Notes: generated from the sequence alone by a model not told the origin. Numbered from the stretch's first letter, positions 6,491 to 14,955 are shown. The stretch is 21,496 nucleotides of DNA from an uncultured Bacillus sp. (GCF_946478885.1 NZ_CAMLDX010000060.1:1-21496); one strand, 5' to 3'. Program-made: numbers and translations.

Positions 6491-6652
6491 ATGTCAGAAA
6501 ATCAAAGAAAAGTACTTTTAGCTATTATTGCCATTATTTTTTTCGCAGGATCTATTATTTACTTCATAAAAGGTAACTTAGGCTTTGCGATTTTCTCACT
6601 TATTGTGGGAATTATATTTGGAATACGAGCAGGAAAGGCAGTTAATCGATGA
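6491..6652 (+). CDS. albB: AlbB, small membrane protein of subtilosin immunity
   Basis: This 53-aa protein, the same length as B. subtilis AlbB, begins MSENQRKVLLAIIAII and has two hydrophobic segments (about 8-25 and 30-45), ending with a basic tail GIRAGKAVNR. In B. subtilis AlbB acts with the AlbC/AlbD transporter in immunity to subtilosin. GGAGG is eight bases before the ATG. Its TGA overlaps the albC ATG by four bases (ATGA), which indicates translational coupling. Confidence 0.92.
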   Translation: MSENQRKVLLAIIAIIFFAGSIIYFIKGNLGFAIFSLIVGIIFGIRAGKAVNR

Positions 6653-7371
6653 ATTTCGTTTTAGATATTCAAGAATTATCGGTGTGGTATGAAGAAAATA
6701 ACTTTATTTTAGAGGATATTCATCTTTCTTTAGAAAAAGGTCATGTATATGGGCTATTAGGGGTCAATGGCGCAGGAAAGACGACATTATTAAACACTTT
6801 GACTGGAGTCAATCGTTCCTTTAAAGGCCGTTTCGAGGTTGCCGGTATAGAAATAGGTCCTGAAACGAGTATAAATCAATGGCATGAATCGAAAAAAAAA
6901 CGGTATTTCGCTGCTGATTACCCCTTACTATTTACGGAAATTACAGCACGTCAGTATGTTGAATTTGTACATAAGATCTATCAAAAAGTTTTTAAAGAAC
7001 ATGAATTCCTGCAGCTGGCTAAAGAATTTCACTTCATGCAATATGTGGATCGACGTATTACAGAGCTTTCTCTTGGAAATAGACAAAAGATTGTACTCAT
7101 AACAGGATTATTGCTGCAAGCTCCCCTCTTTATCCTTGATGAGCCCCTTGTCGGTTTGGATGTGGAAGCTATTGAGGTATTTTATCAGAGAATAAAAGAA
7201 TACAGCAGGGGTGGGGGGACTGTTTTATTTTCTTCCCATCTTCTTGAAGTCGTGCAACGATTCTGCGATCAAGCAATTATCCTTCACAATAAAAGAATTC
7301 TTTCTATTGTTGAATTGAACGAAAATATAGATCTACATAAAGAATTTTTTGAGGTAATCGCAAATGAATAG
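6649..7371 (+). CDS. albC: AlbC, ABC transporter ATP-binding protein
   Basis: This 240-aa nucleotide-binding subunit is thought to drive subtilosin export and self-protection together with the AlbD permease. Walker A is GVNGAGKTT (38-46), the signature is the divergent LSLGNRQK, Walker B is LFILDEPLVGLD, and the switch histidine lies in SSHLLE. The signature lacks the usual LSGGQ but keeps the LS.G pattern. There is no own strong ribosome site; the start overlaps albB by four bases and the end overlaps albD by eight. Length and order match B. subtilis AlbC (239 aa). Confidence 0.93.
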   Translation: MNFVLDIQELSVWYEENNFILEDIHLSLEKGHVYGLLGVNGAGKTTLLNTLTGVNRSFKGRFEVAGIEIGPETSINQWHESKKKRYFAADYPLLFTEITARQYVEFVHKIYQKVFKEHEFLQLAKEFHFMQYVDRRITELSLGNRQKIVLITGLLLQAPLFILDEPLVGLDVEAIEVFYQRIKEYSRGGGTVLFSSHLLEVVQRFCDQAIILHNKRILSIVELNENIDLHKEFFEVIANE

Positions 7372-8647
7372 TTTCTCATTGATGTTTCATTTATTGTTCA
7401 GACAGTACTATGGGAGGTATAAAAGAAAAGATATTATACGTATTGTGCTTGGTCTGAGTATCTTAGTAGTGTTTGAAATAGGCTTAATCAAGCAGGCACA
7501 TATAGACGAAAGTGTCTTATTAAAGGGATATATTATAGGGGCTCTCCTGTTTATGAATATATATATAATCTTTTTGTCTGTATATACGCAATGGAAAGAG
7601 AAGTTTATGACCCTTAGTTGTGTTTTACCCATTCAGCCTCGGAGCTTTTGGACAGCAGAGATCGCTTTTCTATTTATTGATTCGTGTCTCAGAAGAACAT
7701 TGTTTTTCTTTATTCTCCCTATTTTTTTATTTGTTAACCACGATGTATCGGTAAGTGAGCTATTGTATTGGTTATGCAAATTTTCTTTTCTGACTATCTA
7801 TTCCATTGTGGTGGGTATCGCGATGGGAAATTTATTAAGCAGTAAAAGGATCGCCTCCCTTTTTATTCATATAGCTGTAGTATTACTTGCTTTTTATTCT
7901 ATTTTAAACGCACCGGCATGGTATGTATGGATTTGTGTACTTCAAGTGAGCTGGATTGTTATGGTCGATTTTCCGAAGTTTCTGCAGGTCCATCGACAGT
8001 TTCACAATAGATTTCAATGGATCACACCTACAGATTTTTCTTTTTATAAAAGAGAATGGAACAGATTTTTCTCGTCAAAAGCAATGATTTTAAATTATGT
8101 GATTATGGTGGGTTTTATCGCTTTTTTTTGTTATAACCTCATGAAGTCAAATGTGGCTGGACTATCTATTGCTGTTTTCATTGCAGTAGCCTTATTGTTG
8201 ACATGTTCTCCAATCGCATTACTTTATTCGATTGAAAAAGATAATCATAAACTATTATTAACGTTACCGATTAAGAAATGGTCTCTATTTTGGCAAAAAT
8301 ACGCTTTCTATGCAGGGTTTCTGTTAATCGGATTTGCAGTCATTCTGATATGTCTCTTCTTGTTGTCAGGTCAATCTATTTCCATTTTGAAGCTAATACA
8401 ATGTATTGAACTGCTTTTAGCAGGCGGGTTCATCCGACTAAAGGTAGATGAATGTAAACCCATCTTTGATTGGCAGACTGAACAGAAATTATGGAGCAAT
8501 TTTAAGAAGTACCAATCATATTTGTATTGTGCTCCTCTGTTTCTCACCAATTTATTAGGAACCCTTGTTTCTTTTTTATGTATCCCGATAGTTGTCGTCA
8601 TCGTATTGTATGTACTAAATAAACAAGAGGGTGGCTTTTTTGGATAA
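7364..8647 (+). CDS. albD: AlbD, polytopic membrane permease
   Basis: This 427-aa very hydrophobic protein has about ten to twelve predicted membrane spans, for example IIRIVLGLSILVVFEIGLI near the N terminus and SFLCIPIVVVIVLYVL at the C terminus. It corresponds in place and size to B. subtilis AlbD, the membrane partner of AlbC in subtilosin export and immunity. It starts eight bases before the albC stop, with GAGGTAA as ribosome site. Its last eight bases overlap the proposed albE start. There are no catalytic motifs. The assignment rests on synteny plus topology. Confidence 0.9.
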   Translation: MNSFSLMFHLLFRQYYGRYKRKDIIRIVLGLSILVVFEIGLIKQAHIDESVLLKGYIIGALLFMNIYIIFLSVYTQWKEKFMTLSCVLPIQPRSFWTAEIAFLFIDSCLRRTLFFFILPIFLFVNHDVSVSELLYWLCKFSFLTIYSIVVGIAMGNLLSSKRIASLFIHIAVVLLAFYSILNAPAWYVWICVLQVSWIVMVDFPKFLQVHRQFHNRFQWITPTDFSFYKREWNRFFSSKAMILNYVIMVGFIAFFCYNLMKSNVAGLSIAVFIAVALLLTCSPIALLYSIEKDNHKLLLTLPIKKWSLFWQKYAFYAGFLLIGFAVILICLFLLSGQSISILKLIQCIELLLAGGFIRLKVDECKPIFDWQTEQKLWSNFKKYQSYLYCAPLFLTNLLGTLVSFLCIPIVVVIVLYVLNKQEGGFFG

Positions 8648-9842
8648 GATGCGATTCAAAAGAAATTGGAAGGTGAGTTTATTTCCGACAGATAAATTTT
8701 CAACCGTGTCTATAGCTGTTAATTTCTATAATGAGCTTGAGAATACAGTGGAATTTGAGGAAAACATCTTGTTCTTTTATTGTATGAGCGCTTTAAAAAA
8801 GAAACTCCTAGCAGAAAGATTTGGTTATGATGCGGCTGAACGCTTTGTTTATTCAACAAGCTTATACTTTCATCATCAGCTTAAAACATATGGGACAAGG
8901 ATCATTCATCCTAGGTTTTCAGCGCATCATGAGAATGACTTGGAAAACGTGATTGCTGAAATTGTGAACACTTCCGTTCATATAAAGGACTTGACGGAAG
9001 AGCTATTTAGAAAGGCTAAGCAAGAAATAACAGCAAAAATCCAAAGACAATTTATAAATCCATTTGCTTATTCAACAGCCCGTCTTCTCGAAACTATTTT
9101 TGATAATCGAAAGTATGGCACAGAGATGTTTGGCAAATTAGACATTTATCAAAGTCTGGATGCATCTTTTCTACAAAAAGCAGAAGAATATCTACAGGAT
9201 CTTCAACAACAGGACAAGCGTCTCTATATTTTGGGGAATATCGATGCAGATATGTTAGCTTTTCAGAGTGATGATCCATTACCCTATTCTCAACGAAAGT
9301 TGGTTCATAAAGATGTTTACGAAATTGAAGTACGCAAGGATTCCATTAGACAGACGATTCTTACGTTTGGATTTTCCTGTAATGATCTACAGGGATTCCA
9401 GGATTATTTGAAGATCCAACTAATAGACGGAATGTTAGGGAAATATGGTCATTCTAAATTATTTGAGAGATTAAGAGAAAAAGAAATGGCAGCATATCAT
9501 GTTATCACTCGTTACGATATGATGTGTAACATCTTACTTGTATCTGTTTGTGTACCCTGTGAAGCTGAAAGACGAATGAAGGATGAAATGATCGAACATG
9601 TATTGGGATTTCAAATTGATTCAATCAACCTGGAAAGAGCAAAGCAGTTTTTTAAAAATGAAGTATTTTATCTCCTTGATACACCCGAAGGAACAATGTC
9701 GTATTTAACTATTCTCAAAACGTTTTCTATTACACTTGAGGACATTGAAAGAGAGCTTGCTAACATTACATGTGATGATGTATCTAGATTTCTCAGTGAA
9801 AAGATAGCATACATTGGTGTACATGTATTAAGGGGGGAGTAA
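8640..9842 (+). CDS. albE: AlbE, M16-type peptidase-like subunit without zinc motif
   Basis: This 400-aa protein of the M16 (pitrilysin/processing-peptidase) fold partners AlbF in maturing subtilosin. It has no HxxEH zinc motif, but carries the M16 C-terminal substrate-binding pattern LFERLREKEMAAYHV (Arg and Tyr of the R/Y pair). It therefore looks like the non-catalytic half of a two-subunit M16 enzyme. The start is probably TTG 8640, which has AAGAGGGTGG five bases upstream and overlaps the albD stop by eight bases. A GTG at 8631 would lie within the ribosome site, and an ATG at 8649 would be too far from it. albF follows after one base. Confidence 0.9.
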   Translation: MDKMRFKRNWKVSLFPTDKFSTVSIAVNFYNELENTVEFEENILFFYCMSALKKKLLAERFGYDAAERFVYSTSLYFHHQLKTYGTRIIHPRFSAHHENDLENVIAEIVNTSVHIKDLTEELFRKAKQEITAKIQRQFINPFAYSTARLLETIFDNRKYGTEMFGKLDIYQSLDASFLQKAEEYLQDLQQQDKRLYILGNIDADMLAFQSDDPLPYSQRKLVHKDVYEIEVRKDSIRQTILTFGFSCNDLQGFQDYLKIQLIDGMLGKYGHSKLFERLREKEMAAYHVITRYDMMCNILLVSVCVPCEAERRMKDEMIEHVLGFQIDSINLERAKQFFKNEVFYLLDTPEGTMSYLTILKTFSITLEDIERELANITCDDVSRFLSEKIAYIGVHVLRGE

Positions 9843-9843
9843 G

Positions 9844-11109
9844 ATGGGGAAATTGGATTTTTTTAAGCAATTGGATTCTATGACAGAAATCATCGTTTTA
9901 AACAACGGTATGAAAGTCTATCGCATCAAGTTCCCGAACACGGCCATGAGATTGGTGAACATACAAGTGAACTTTGGAAGCAGAGATTTTATGCTGAAAT
10001 CAGCGAACGAAACCCATTTTCTTCCCCGTGGTACTGCTCACTTTCTTGAGCATTTAATGTTTTGGCAAAACGATCATAATATCTACGAGGATTTCTTTAA
10101 TAGAAACGCAGTTCTAAATGCATTTACTACATATACAGATACGAATTTCATGTGCACGTTATTGCCAGAGCATATATTGGAGAATATGAAGGAGTTATTT
10201 TCCATTTTAGTCCATCACCAATTGGATCATTCTATGATCGAACAGGAAAAGCGAGTCATTAAGAATGAAATAGAAACAGCCCAAATGGATCAACGGTTAG
10301 ATAAGCATTATCGGATGCTGCGTCTATTATGTAATGGATCTCCCATCAGTGTATATCCGACAGGAAATCAGGATGATCTAGATTCATTGACAATACAAGA
10401 GCTGGAGATCGCCTATGAGACCTTTTATCAACCTCAGCATATGAAGTTATTTATTATAGGAGGAAAAGAGGATTTATGCAGCATCTTGCCTTCTACTATG
10501 GAAAATTATTGTAATGATGAGGAATTTGGAGATTTAAAAAGATATTGGCCGCCTCATTCTCATATTCTAACAAAAGATATTTTCGTAAGCCTTGATGGCC
10601 ATTCTGTAACTCCAGAATTTATGGTTGGTATTCAACTTCCTCTTTCCGTAGACGAGGATCTACTAAAACAGAAGATATATTGTGAAATTTTTTCGCGGGC
10701 TTTATTTCATATGGGTGCACCTCTTATACAATACTTACAGCAGTCTGAGCACCTATATCTTCAGCATTCATCTGTTTATGGACATTTTACTGAGGATATC
10801 AGCTTTCTCATATTGACTTTACAAGGGGAAGGATCAAAAATATTTTTCAACAAGTGGATCACATATGTGATGGATCATAAGCAATGGATCACTGACTGGC
10901 TTGCTTATGGCAAAGAGGCAGTTATCAACGCAATGATTTATGAGAGTGACTATATCCGTAAGTTGTTTGATTGGATTTCTGACTATGCATACTATGATTA
11001 CTCCCTCTTGGATGTGTATAAAGTCATTGAAGATATGCAAGCAACGGATTTTATACGCCTTATTGATTTTTTTATAGAAGCAAAAAAAGTTTACATCTCA
11101 TATACATAG
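9844..11109 (+). CDS. albF: AlbF, zinc M16 peptidase of subtilosin maturation
   Basis: This 421-aa M16 metallopeptidase is thought to cleave the SboA leader and may take part in head-to-tail closure. The zinc motif HFLEH is at residues 66-70 (His66, Glu69 as catalytic base, His70), and the third ligand is probably Glu142 in VIKNEIE, at the usual distance of just over 70 residues. The C-terminal half lacks the R/Y substrate motif, which is found in AlbE instead, so the two proteins complement each other. AGGGGGGAGTAAG lies just before the ATG. B. subtilis AlbF is of similar size (426 aa). albG follows 14 bases later. Confidence 0.94.
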   Translation: MGKLDFFKQLDSMTEIIVLNNGMKVYRIKFPNTAMRLVNIQVNFGSRDFMLKSANETHFLPRGTAHFLEHLMFWQNDHNIYEDFFNRNAVLNAFTTYTDTNFMCTLLPEHILENMKELFSILVHHQLDHSMIEQEKRVIKNEIETAQMDQRLDKHYRMLRLLCNGSPISVYPTGNQDDLDSLTIQELEIAYETFYQPQHMKLFIIGGKEDLCSILPSTMENYCNDEEFGDLKRYWPPHSHILTKDIFVSLDGHSVTPEFMVGIQLPLSVDEDLLKQKIYCEIFSRALFHMGAPLIQYLQQSEHLYLQHSSVYGHFTEDISFLILTLQGEGSKIFFNKWITYVMDHKQWITDWLAYGKEAVINAMIYESDYIRKLFDWISDYAYYDYSLLDVYKVIEDMQATDFIRLIDFFIEAKKVYISYT

Positions 11110-11123
11110 AGAGGTGACAAGGT

Positions 11124-11849
11124 CTGAAGATTAAGAAGGAGACACTTATCGTTATAGTATTATTCATGCTCTTGTTCATTCTGCTGCAAGCTTTTGGGTT
11201 ATTATCATATAGCCTGAAGATGGCAGCTTCTTATTTTCGACTTGTGGAGAATGATTATGTATTAATCGTGTTACTTGCCATCTGTACATCCATTGCAATT
11301 TTGCCAGCTTCTTTATACATATATAATCTGCAAAAGTCTATAAAAGATATGACAGAATCCTTTAGGATCATTCAGCAAAAGCATGAAAAATGCTGTAGTC
11401 CTGACAAACAGCATTATTGTGAAGCCTATTTTCCAGATTTCCAGAAATTTAGAGAGAATTATAGAAACATAAATCAAACATTTGTGATGGCAGCTATCTT
11501 ATATCAGGTGGCAGTGTTTGGTTTTTTCTTTTGTATGGTAAATGACATACCATTTAATAATCATTTATTTTCAGTTGTTTTATCTGTACCCTATATACAG
11601 TGGCTGTTATTACTGATTTTATTGATTGTCCTTGCCACTTACGTGTGGCCATATCTTATCACCCTATTGAAAAAACAAGGAAGGATACAGAAGGTCATCC
11701 ATCTTGCTTTGATAGTTGCAGCCATATTTTGGTTAACAACATTCCAGATAAGTGAGATTGTATTTCTTATTATCTTCGTACTCATTCAGCAAATGGGAAG
11801 TATCTTGTTAAGGAGCTGGAGTAGTTTCCTGAACAAGGGAGCAATGTAG
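11124..11849 (+). CDS. albG: AlbG, membrane protein of the subtilosin operon, CTG start
   Basis: AlbG is the last gene of the operon, a membrane protein whose exact role is not established in B. subtilis. About five to six spans are seen (for example TLIVIVLFMLLFILLQAFGLL, residues 7-27, and a pair near the C terminus). The first conventional start, ATG 11166, lacks a ribosome site and cuts into the first span. CTG at 11124 is preceded by GAGAGGTGA six bases upstream and gives a basic N terminus MKIKKE before the first span, for 241 aa (B. subtilis about 233). ATT at 11130 is an alternative start. Its end is not followed by a strong plus-strand terminator. Confidence 0.85.
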   Translation: MKIKKETLIVIVLFMLLFILLQAFGLLSYSLKMAASYFRLVENDYVLIVLLAICTSIAILPASLYIYNLQKSIKDMTESFRIIQQKHEKCCSPDKQHYCEAYFPDFQKFRENYRNINQTFVMAAILYQVAVFGFFFCMVNDIPFNNHLFSVVLSVPYIQWLLLLILLIVLATYVWPYLITLLKKQGRIQKVIHLALIVAAIFWLTTFQISEIVFLIIFVLIQQMGSILLRSWSSFLNKGAM

Positions 11850-11959
11850 CAATGGAACTTTTTCTGTGCAAAGAGAAAACTATATATGGAAGGACCTGAA
11901 GTGAAAAAGTGGACTTTTTGCTAAAATGGGAAAAACGTAACCTCTTAAGGATAAAAAAA

Positions 11960-12001
11960 GACTGCCGACAAACCCGATTTTCCCTGAATTTGTCGACAGT
12001 C
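11960..12001 (-). terminator. Terminator of the Crp/DUF2892 side
   Basis: A 13-position stem (11960-11972 with 11989-12001, one mismatch) is preceded by seven A residues, which read as a T run on the minus strand. It ends transcripts from the DUF2892 gene and may also act weakly against read-through from albG. Confidence 0.8.
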
Positions 12002-12037
12002 TGAGCGCTTTAAGCCAAGCACTTCCCTATTAGATGA

Positions 12038-12238
12038 TTATCCTTTCTTTGTTGAACAAGTATTGATTTTAAAGATTGAATATAATGGGCAAAATTTAAT
12101 GATAGCAGTAAGCAATAATACAACACCTAGTAAACTAATATATTTCATTCCACCATCTAGAATGAAGTATAAAGATAACAACGCAAGACCTAGTACTATT
12201 CTTATGATTCGGTCATACTTTCCAACGTTTGATTTCAA
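12038..12238 (-). CDS. DUF2892 (YgaP-like transmembrane) protein
   Basis: This 66-aa protein begins KSNVGKYDRIIRIVLGLALL, the conserved entry of the DUF2892/YgaP transmembrane family, has two membrane spans and ends in the family motif FCPLYSIFKINTC. Such domains occur alone or fused to rhodaneses in sulfur and redox-linked loci. The start is TTG 12238 with AAAGGAGTGA upstream. It lies 130 bases downstream of, and in the same direction as, the Crp/Fnr-type gene, with a terminator after it. The biochemical role is unknown. Confidence 0.85.
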   Translation of the reverse strand: MKSNVGKYDRIIRIVLGLALLSLYFILDGGMKYISLLGVVLLLTAIIKFCPLYSIFKINTCSTKKG

Positions 12239-12359
12239 CGTGAATCACTCCTTTCCTTTTTATTTTCTATACAATGAAAAAATGATAATAGATGAAGAAC
12301 TAGTTCAAATAATAATATCGTTTACATCTTTATCATAAACAATGATTTTGTATCTTTCA

Positions 12360-12372
12360 GTGACTAAGTCAC
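12360..12372. promoter_or_regulatory. Crp/Fnr-like palindrome before the DUF2892 gene
   Basis: GTGACTAAGTCAC is a perfect odd palindrome. On the minus strand it reads TGTGACTTAGTCAC, resembling the Crp/Fnr TGTGA/TCACA arms but with a five-base instead of six-base spacer. It overlaps the stop of the regulator gene and lies about 120 bases before the DUF2892 start. Binding is speculative. Confidence 0.3.
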
Positions 12373-13043
12373 ATTCCGTTTCTATATTCTGATAATTTTT
12401 CGCGTAAATTTGAACGATTCATGACTTGGATCTTTCCCCGCAAAAGCTTGATACATCCTTGCTTCTCTAGCCCTTTGAGATTCCGGCTAATCACCTCTCT
12501 GGCCGTTCCAAGCTGAATGGACAGTTCCTCATGTGTCATTTCGATTGTATGGTCATTTTCATGCGTATTTCTTAGTAAAAATTCGATTAATCTTTCATCT
12601 ACCGTATGAAAAATGATTTCATCAATCAACGTCATGACATCTAACAGCCGGTTTGATAATAATCGAAAAACGAATTGCTGCAGCTTAGCATTCATAGACA
12701 TCATTGATTTGAACTGCTGTGCTGTCAAAAAAATGACTTCAGCCTCTTCCTCAACGATAGCTGTTGCCGGATAAGAAATCGCTGCGAGGATGCTGGAAAT
12801 GGTGAGAATGCATGAATCTCCCCGTGTGATCCGATATAAAATGATTTCTCTTCCATTTTTCCCAACTTTCGAAACCCGAATGGAACCGTGCAACATAAAT
12901 GCAACACCGCTGCACTCGTCTCCTTCATCAAAGATAACCGTACCTTTCGGAATGACTCTCTTCACAAATCCATGGGTCTCCATTTCTTCGTTGGGAAGAA
13001 AGGCAAAAACAGTATGCTCATTTTCAGATGTGAATTTTCCCAT
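12369..13043 (-). CDS. Crp/Fnr-family transcriptional regulator
   Basis: This 224-aa protein has an N-terminal cyclic-nucleotide-binding-type beta barrel (about 25-140, with GTVIFDEGDECSGVAFMLHGSIRV) and a C-terminal helix-turn-helix whose recognition region is HEELSIQLGTAREVISRNLKGLE. It lacks the cysteine cluster of oxygen-sensing Fnr and the classical cAMP-binding RxS pattern. The stretch GDSCILTISS with Cys near residue 78 matches a subgroup often found beside rhodanese or DUF2892 genes, consistent with the neighbour here. A ribosome site, GGAAGGGA, precedes the ATG. The effector is unknown. It could regulate the DUF2892 gene; a link to the sbo-alb operon is only positional. Confidence 0.88.
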   Translation of the reverse strand: MGKFTSENEHTVFAFLPNEEMETHGFVKRVIPKGTVIFDEGDECSGVAFMLHGSIRVSKVGKNGREIILYRITRGDSCILTISSILAAISYPATAIVEEEAEVIFLTAQQFKSMMSMNAKLQQFVFRLLSNRLLDVMTLIDEIIFHTVDERLIEFLLRNTHENDHTIEMTHEELSIQLGTAREVISRNLKGLEKQGCIKLLRGKIQVMNRSNLREKLSEYRNGM

Positions 13044-13538
13044 AAATATCCCTTCCTTTTTGAAAAAGCAAACGCCCCTTAGAGATGAGAAGAAGCTTAT
13101 CCTCTCACTCTAGCTTCAAGCAACTCCTCAAGTTATTGACAGTCTTTTCTTGTTGCTGTCATTGTCTTCGGATGAATGTTGTCTGTTGATCCTGATGCAA
13201 AGAGTCCATTTGTAATCCAGATTTTGTTCATTTGTATGTACACGAGCATATCCAAAAAATCTACTAAATCCCTCTATATCATTTAATTTACCAAAAATAG
13301 TACCAAAAAGGGATCCATTGTAGCAATAAGTAAACTTTAGTATGAGGGAATGAGTCTTGGAGCCTAAAATGTAATGTTCTGATTCAGCGGAGAACACTCG
13401 TGATTTCTATCATAAGAGGAAGCGGCTTCGGTCAATCGATAGTATTCCCAGAATTGAGGTTCGGGAAAAATTTCCTTTTCTTTAGAGATTAGTTGTTCAT
13501 CTATAAAGTTATTTAATTTTAAAACCTCAAACACGTAT
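13044..13538. other. Intergenic stretch with one doubtful reading frame
   Basis: No firm gene is seen. A minus-strand frame at 13128-13397 (89 codons, GTG start, no ribosome site) contains protein-like stretches such as SLFGTIFGKLNDIEGFSRFF but matches no family I know. It may be a decayed gene. The rest shows only A/T-rich sequence. Confidence 0.4.
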
Positions 13539-13566
13539 AACCCCGTTCTGATTTTAGGACGGGGTT
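13539..13566 (-). terminator. Terminator of the dehydrogenase gene
   Basis: AACCCCGT (13539-13546) pairs with ACGGGGTT (13559-13566), with a partial inner CT/AG pairing, five bases beyond the stop of the minus-strand dehydrogenase gene. Confidence 0.7.
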
Positions 13567-13570
13567 AAAA

Positions 13571-14569
13571 TTAGCTTGTTAAAAATACTTTTCCTTTGGT
13601 TATTTTGGAAGATTCAACAACTTCAATCGCCTTTTTTACATTCATCAAGTCATACTGAGAATCTACCATCATTAAACGTAATTTTTTAGCATTGATTAGA
13701 GTGATCAAATGATTAAAGGTTTCTTGCCATTTTTCTGCTGAGACATGTTTATTCCAATTCCGTAAATGAAACATATTCGCATTCACTTTTGCCTTTTTAA
13801 TCATTTCTGCCCAGTTAACTTGTATCCCTGATAAAAGGCCAATGGCCAAAAAATGACCGTTGGGGTGTACGCAAAAAGCCAGCTCGTCTCCAGATTGGCC
13901 TCCAATAGAATCAATAGCAGCATCTGCACCTATTCCATCTGTTAATTCCATAACGGTTTCATAGAGTGGAACTTTAGAGGTATCAATTACATAAGAAGCA
14001 CCAAGATGAAGTAAATCTCCTGTATATTTATTATTTCTCGTAATGGCAATCAATCGAAAACCTAAAATTTTCGATAATTGAGCAAAAATATGCCCAATAG
14101 AAGAACCGCACGCGTTAACCAACAAAACATCTTTTGGCCCTAATCTTAAAACTTCCGTACATGTTACCCACGCTGTAATTGGATTGATATACATCTGTGA
14201 TGCCGTAAAATCATCAATAGAATCAGGTATCGCAATAGCCAATTCTGCTGATGTTTTAACAAACTCTTGCCAGGTGCCTTCACCACGCAAAGGTAAAACA
14301 CGTTTACCAAGAAGATTTTGGGAAACTAAAGATCCAACGTCTTCTACAATACCAACTCCTTCATAACCAGGAATATTAGGTAACGAAATTCGATGGGAAT
14401 AAGAACCTCTAATCGGTATTAAATCAGAGGGATTAATCGGCCGAGCCAACATACGCACAAGGACTTCATTATCCTTAGGCGGCTGAATGCTTTTATATTC
14501 AACTTTTAATACATCTTGGGGATTACCGAATTCATTAAATTTAATACATTTTGCATCCAAAGCAATCAT
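13571..14569 (-). CDS. Medium-chain dehydrogenase/reductase (quinone or enoyl reductase-like)
   Basis: This 332-aa protein belongs to the zinc-free branch of the medium-chain dehydrogenase/reductase superfamily. The N-terminal GroES-like part contains INPSDLIPIRGSY and LPNIPGYEGVGIVEDVG. The cofactor domain starts at about 150 with VLLVNACGSSIGHIFAQLSK, a variant of the AxxGxxG nucleotide loop, and GADAAIDSIGG follows. The catalytic zinc cysteine of alcohol dehydrogenases is absent, and the pattern is closest to 2-enoyl thioester reductase/quinone reductase (ETR/QOR) proteins that use NADPH. The ATG start at 14569 has AAGGAGAATG-type bases upstream. It is monocistronic, with hairpins on both sides. 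The substrate is unknown. Confidence 0.88.
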   Translation of the reverse strand: MIALDAKCIKFNEFGNPQDVLKVEYKSIQPPKDNEVLVRMLARPINPSDLIPIRGSYSHRISLPNIPGYEGVGIVEDVGSLVSQNLLGKRVLPLRGEGTWQEFVKTSAELAIAIPDSIDDFTASQMYINPITAWVTCTEVLRLGPKDVLLVNACGSSIGHIFAQLSKILGFRLIAITRNNKYTGDLLHLGASYVIDTSKVPLYETVMELTDGIGADAAIDSIGGQSGDELAFCVHPNGHFLAIGLLSGIQVNWAEMIKKAKVNANMFHLRNWNKHVSAEKWQETFNHLITLINAKKLRLMMVDSQYDLMNVKKAIEVVESSKITKGKVFLTS

Positions 14570-14888
14570 TCTCCTTAAATGAAATTAGATTTATTTAATA
14601 ATATCACCAACCAACTTGCTTGCGTTAATGATAATGCCATGATTTACAGTGTTGGCGGAGACAGTGAGCGCAAATGGATTAAATCCATACTATTCTTCGA
14701 GTAACTTCCCAATATAGATTTGACCGATATGGAAGCCTTAGATCGACTCTTTCCATGGTCAGCTTCTTCACCAGTATCCTGTATTCTTATAAAAAGTTAT
14801 CTAAATACTAACCCAAGTCTCATTTAAATGATAGGTGAAGTCTAACTTAAATGATCCTCTGCTAAGGACATCCTTATAAATAACTAAA
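14570..14888. other. Intergenic stretch with a degenerate coding fragment
   Basis: On the plus strand a frame runs from 14639, is stopped at 14702, then continues in the same frame from 14705 to 14827 with protein-like text (LPNIDLTDMEALDRLFPWS). No start or ribosome site supports it. It reads like the remains of a gene whose family I cannot name. Nothing else is seen. Confidence 0.35.
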
Positions 14889-14930
14889 GCCTGCTTTCTC
14901 ACTTACAACACTGAGAAAGCAGGCCTTTTT
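14889..14930. terminator. Terminator behind the beta-gamma-crystallin-like gene
   Basis: GCCTGCTTTCTCA (14889-14901) and TGAGAAAGCAGGC (14912-14924) form a perfect 13-bp stem, with T5 on the right and an A3 stretch on the left. It lies just beyond the stop of the minus-strand secreted protein gene and could stop transcription both ways. Confidence 0.88.
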
Positions 14931-14955
14931 ATATTTAGATTTCTTTAACGTTGTA

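Noticed and set aside
12063..12338. Plus-strand 91-codon frame
   Set aside because: It is antisense to the DUF2892 gene, which has a clear family match and ribosome site.
13128..13397. Minus-strand 89-codon frame as a real gene
   Set aside because: GTG start without a ribosome site and no family recognised; kept only as a possible decayed gene in the intergenic entry.
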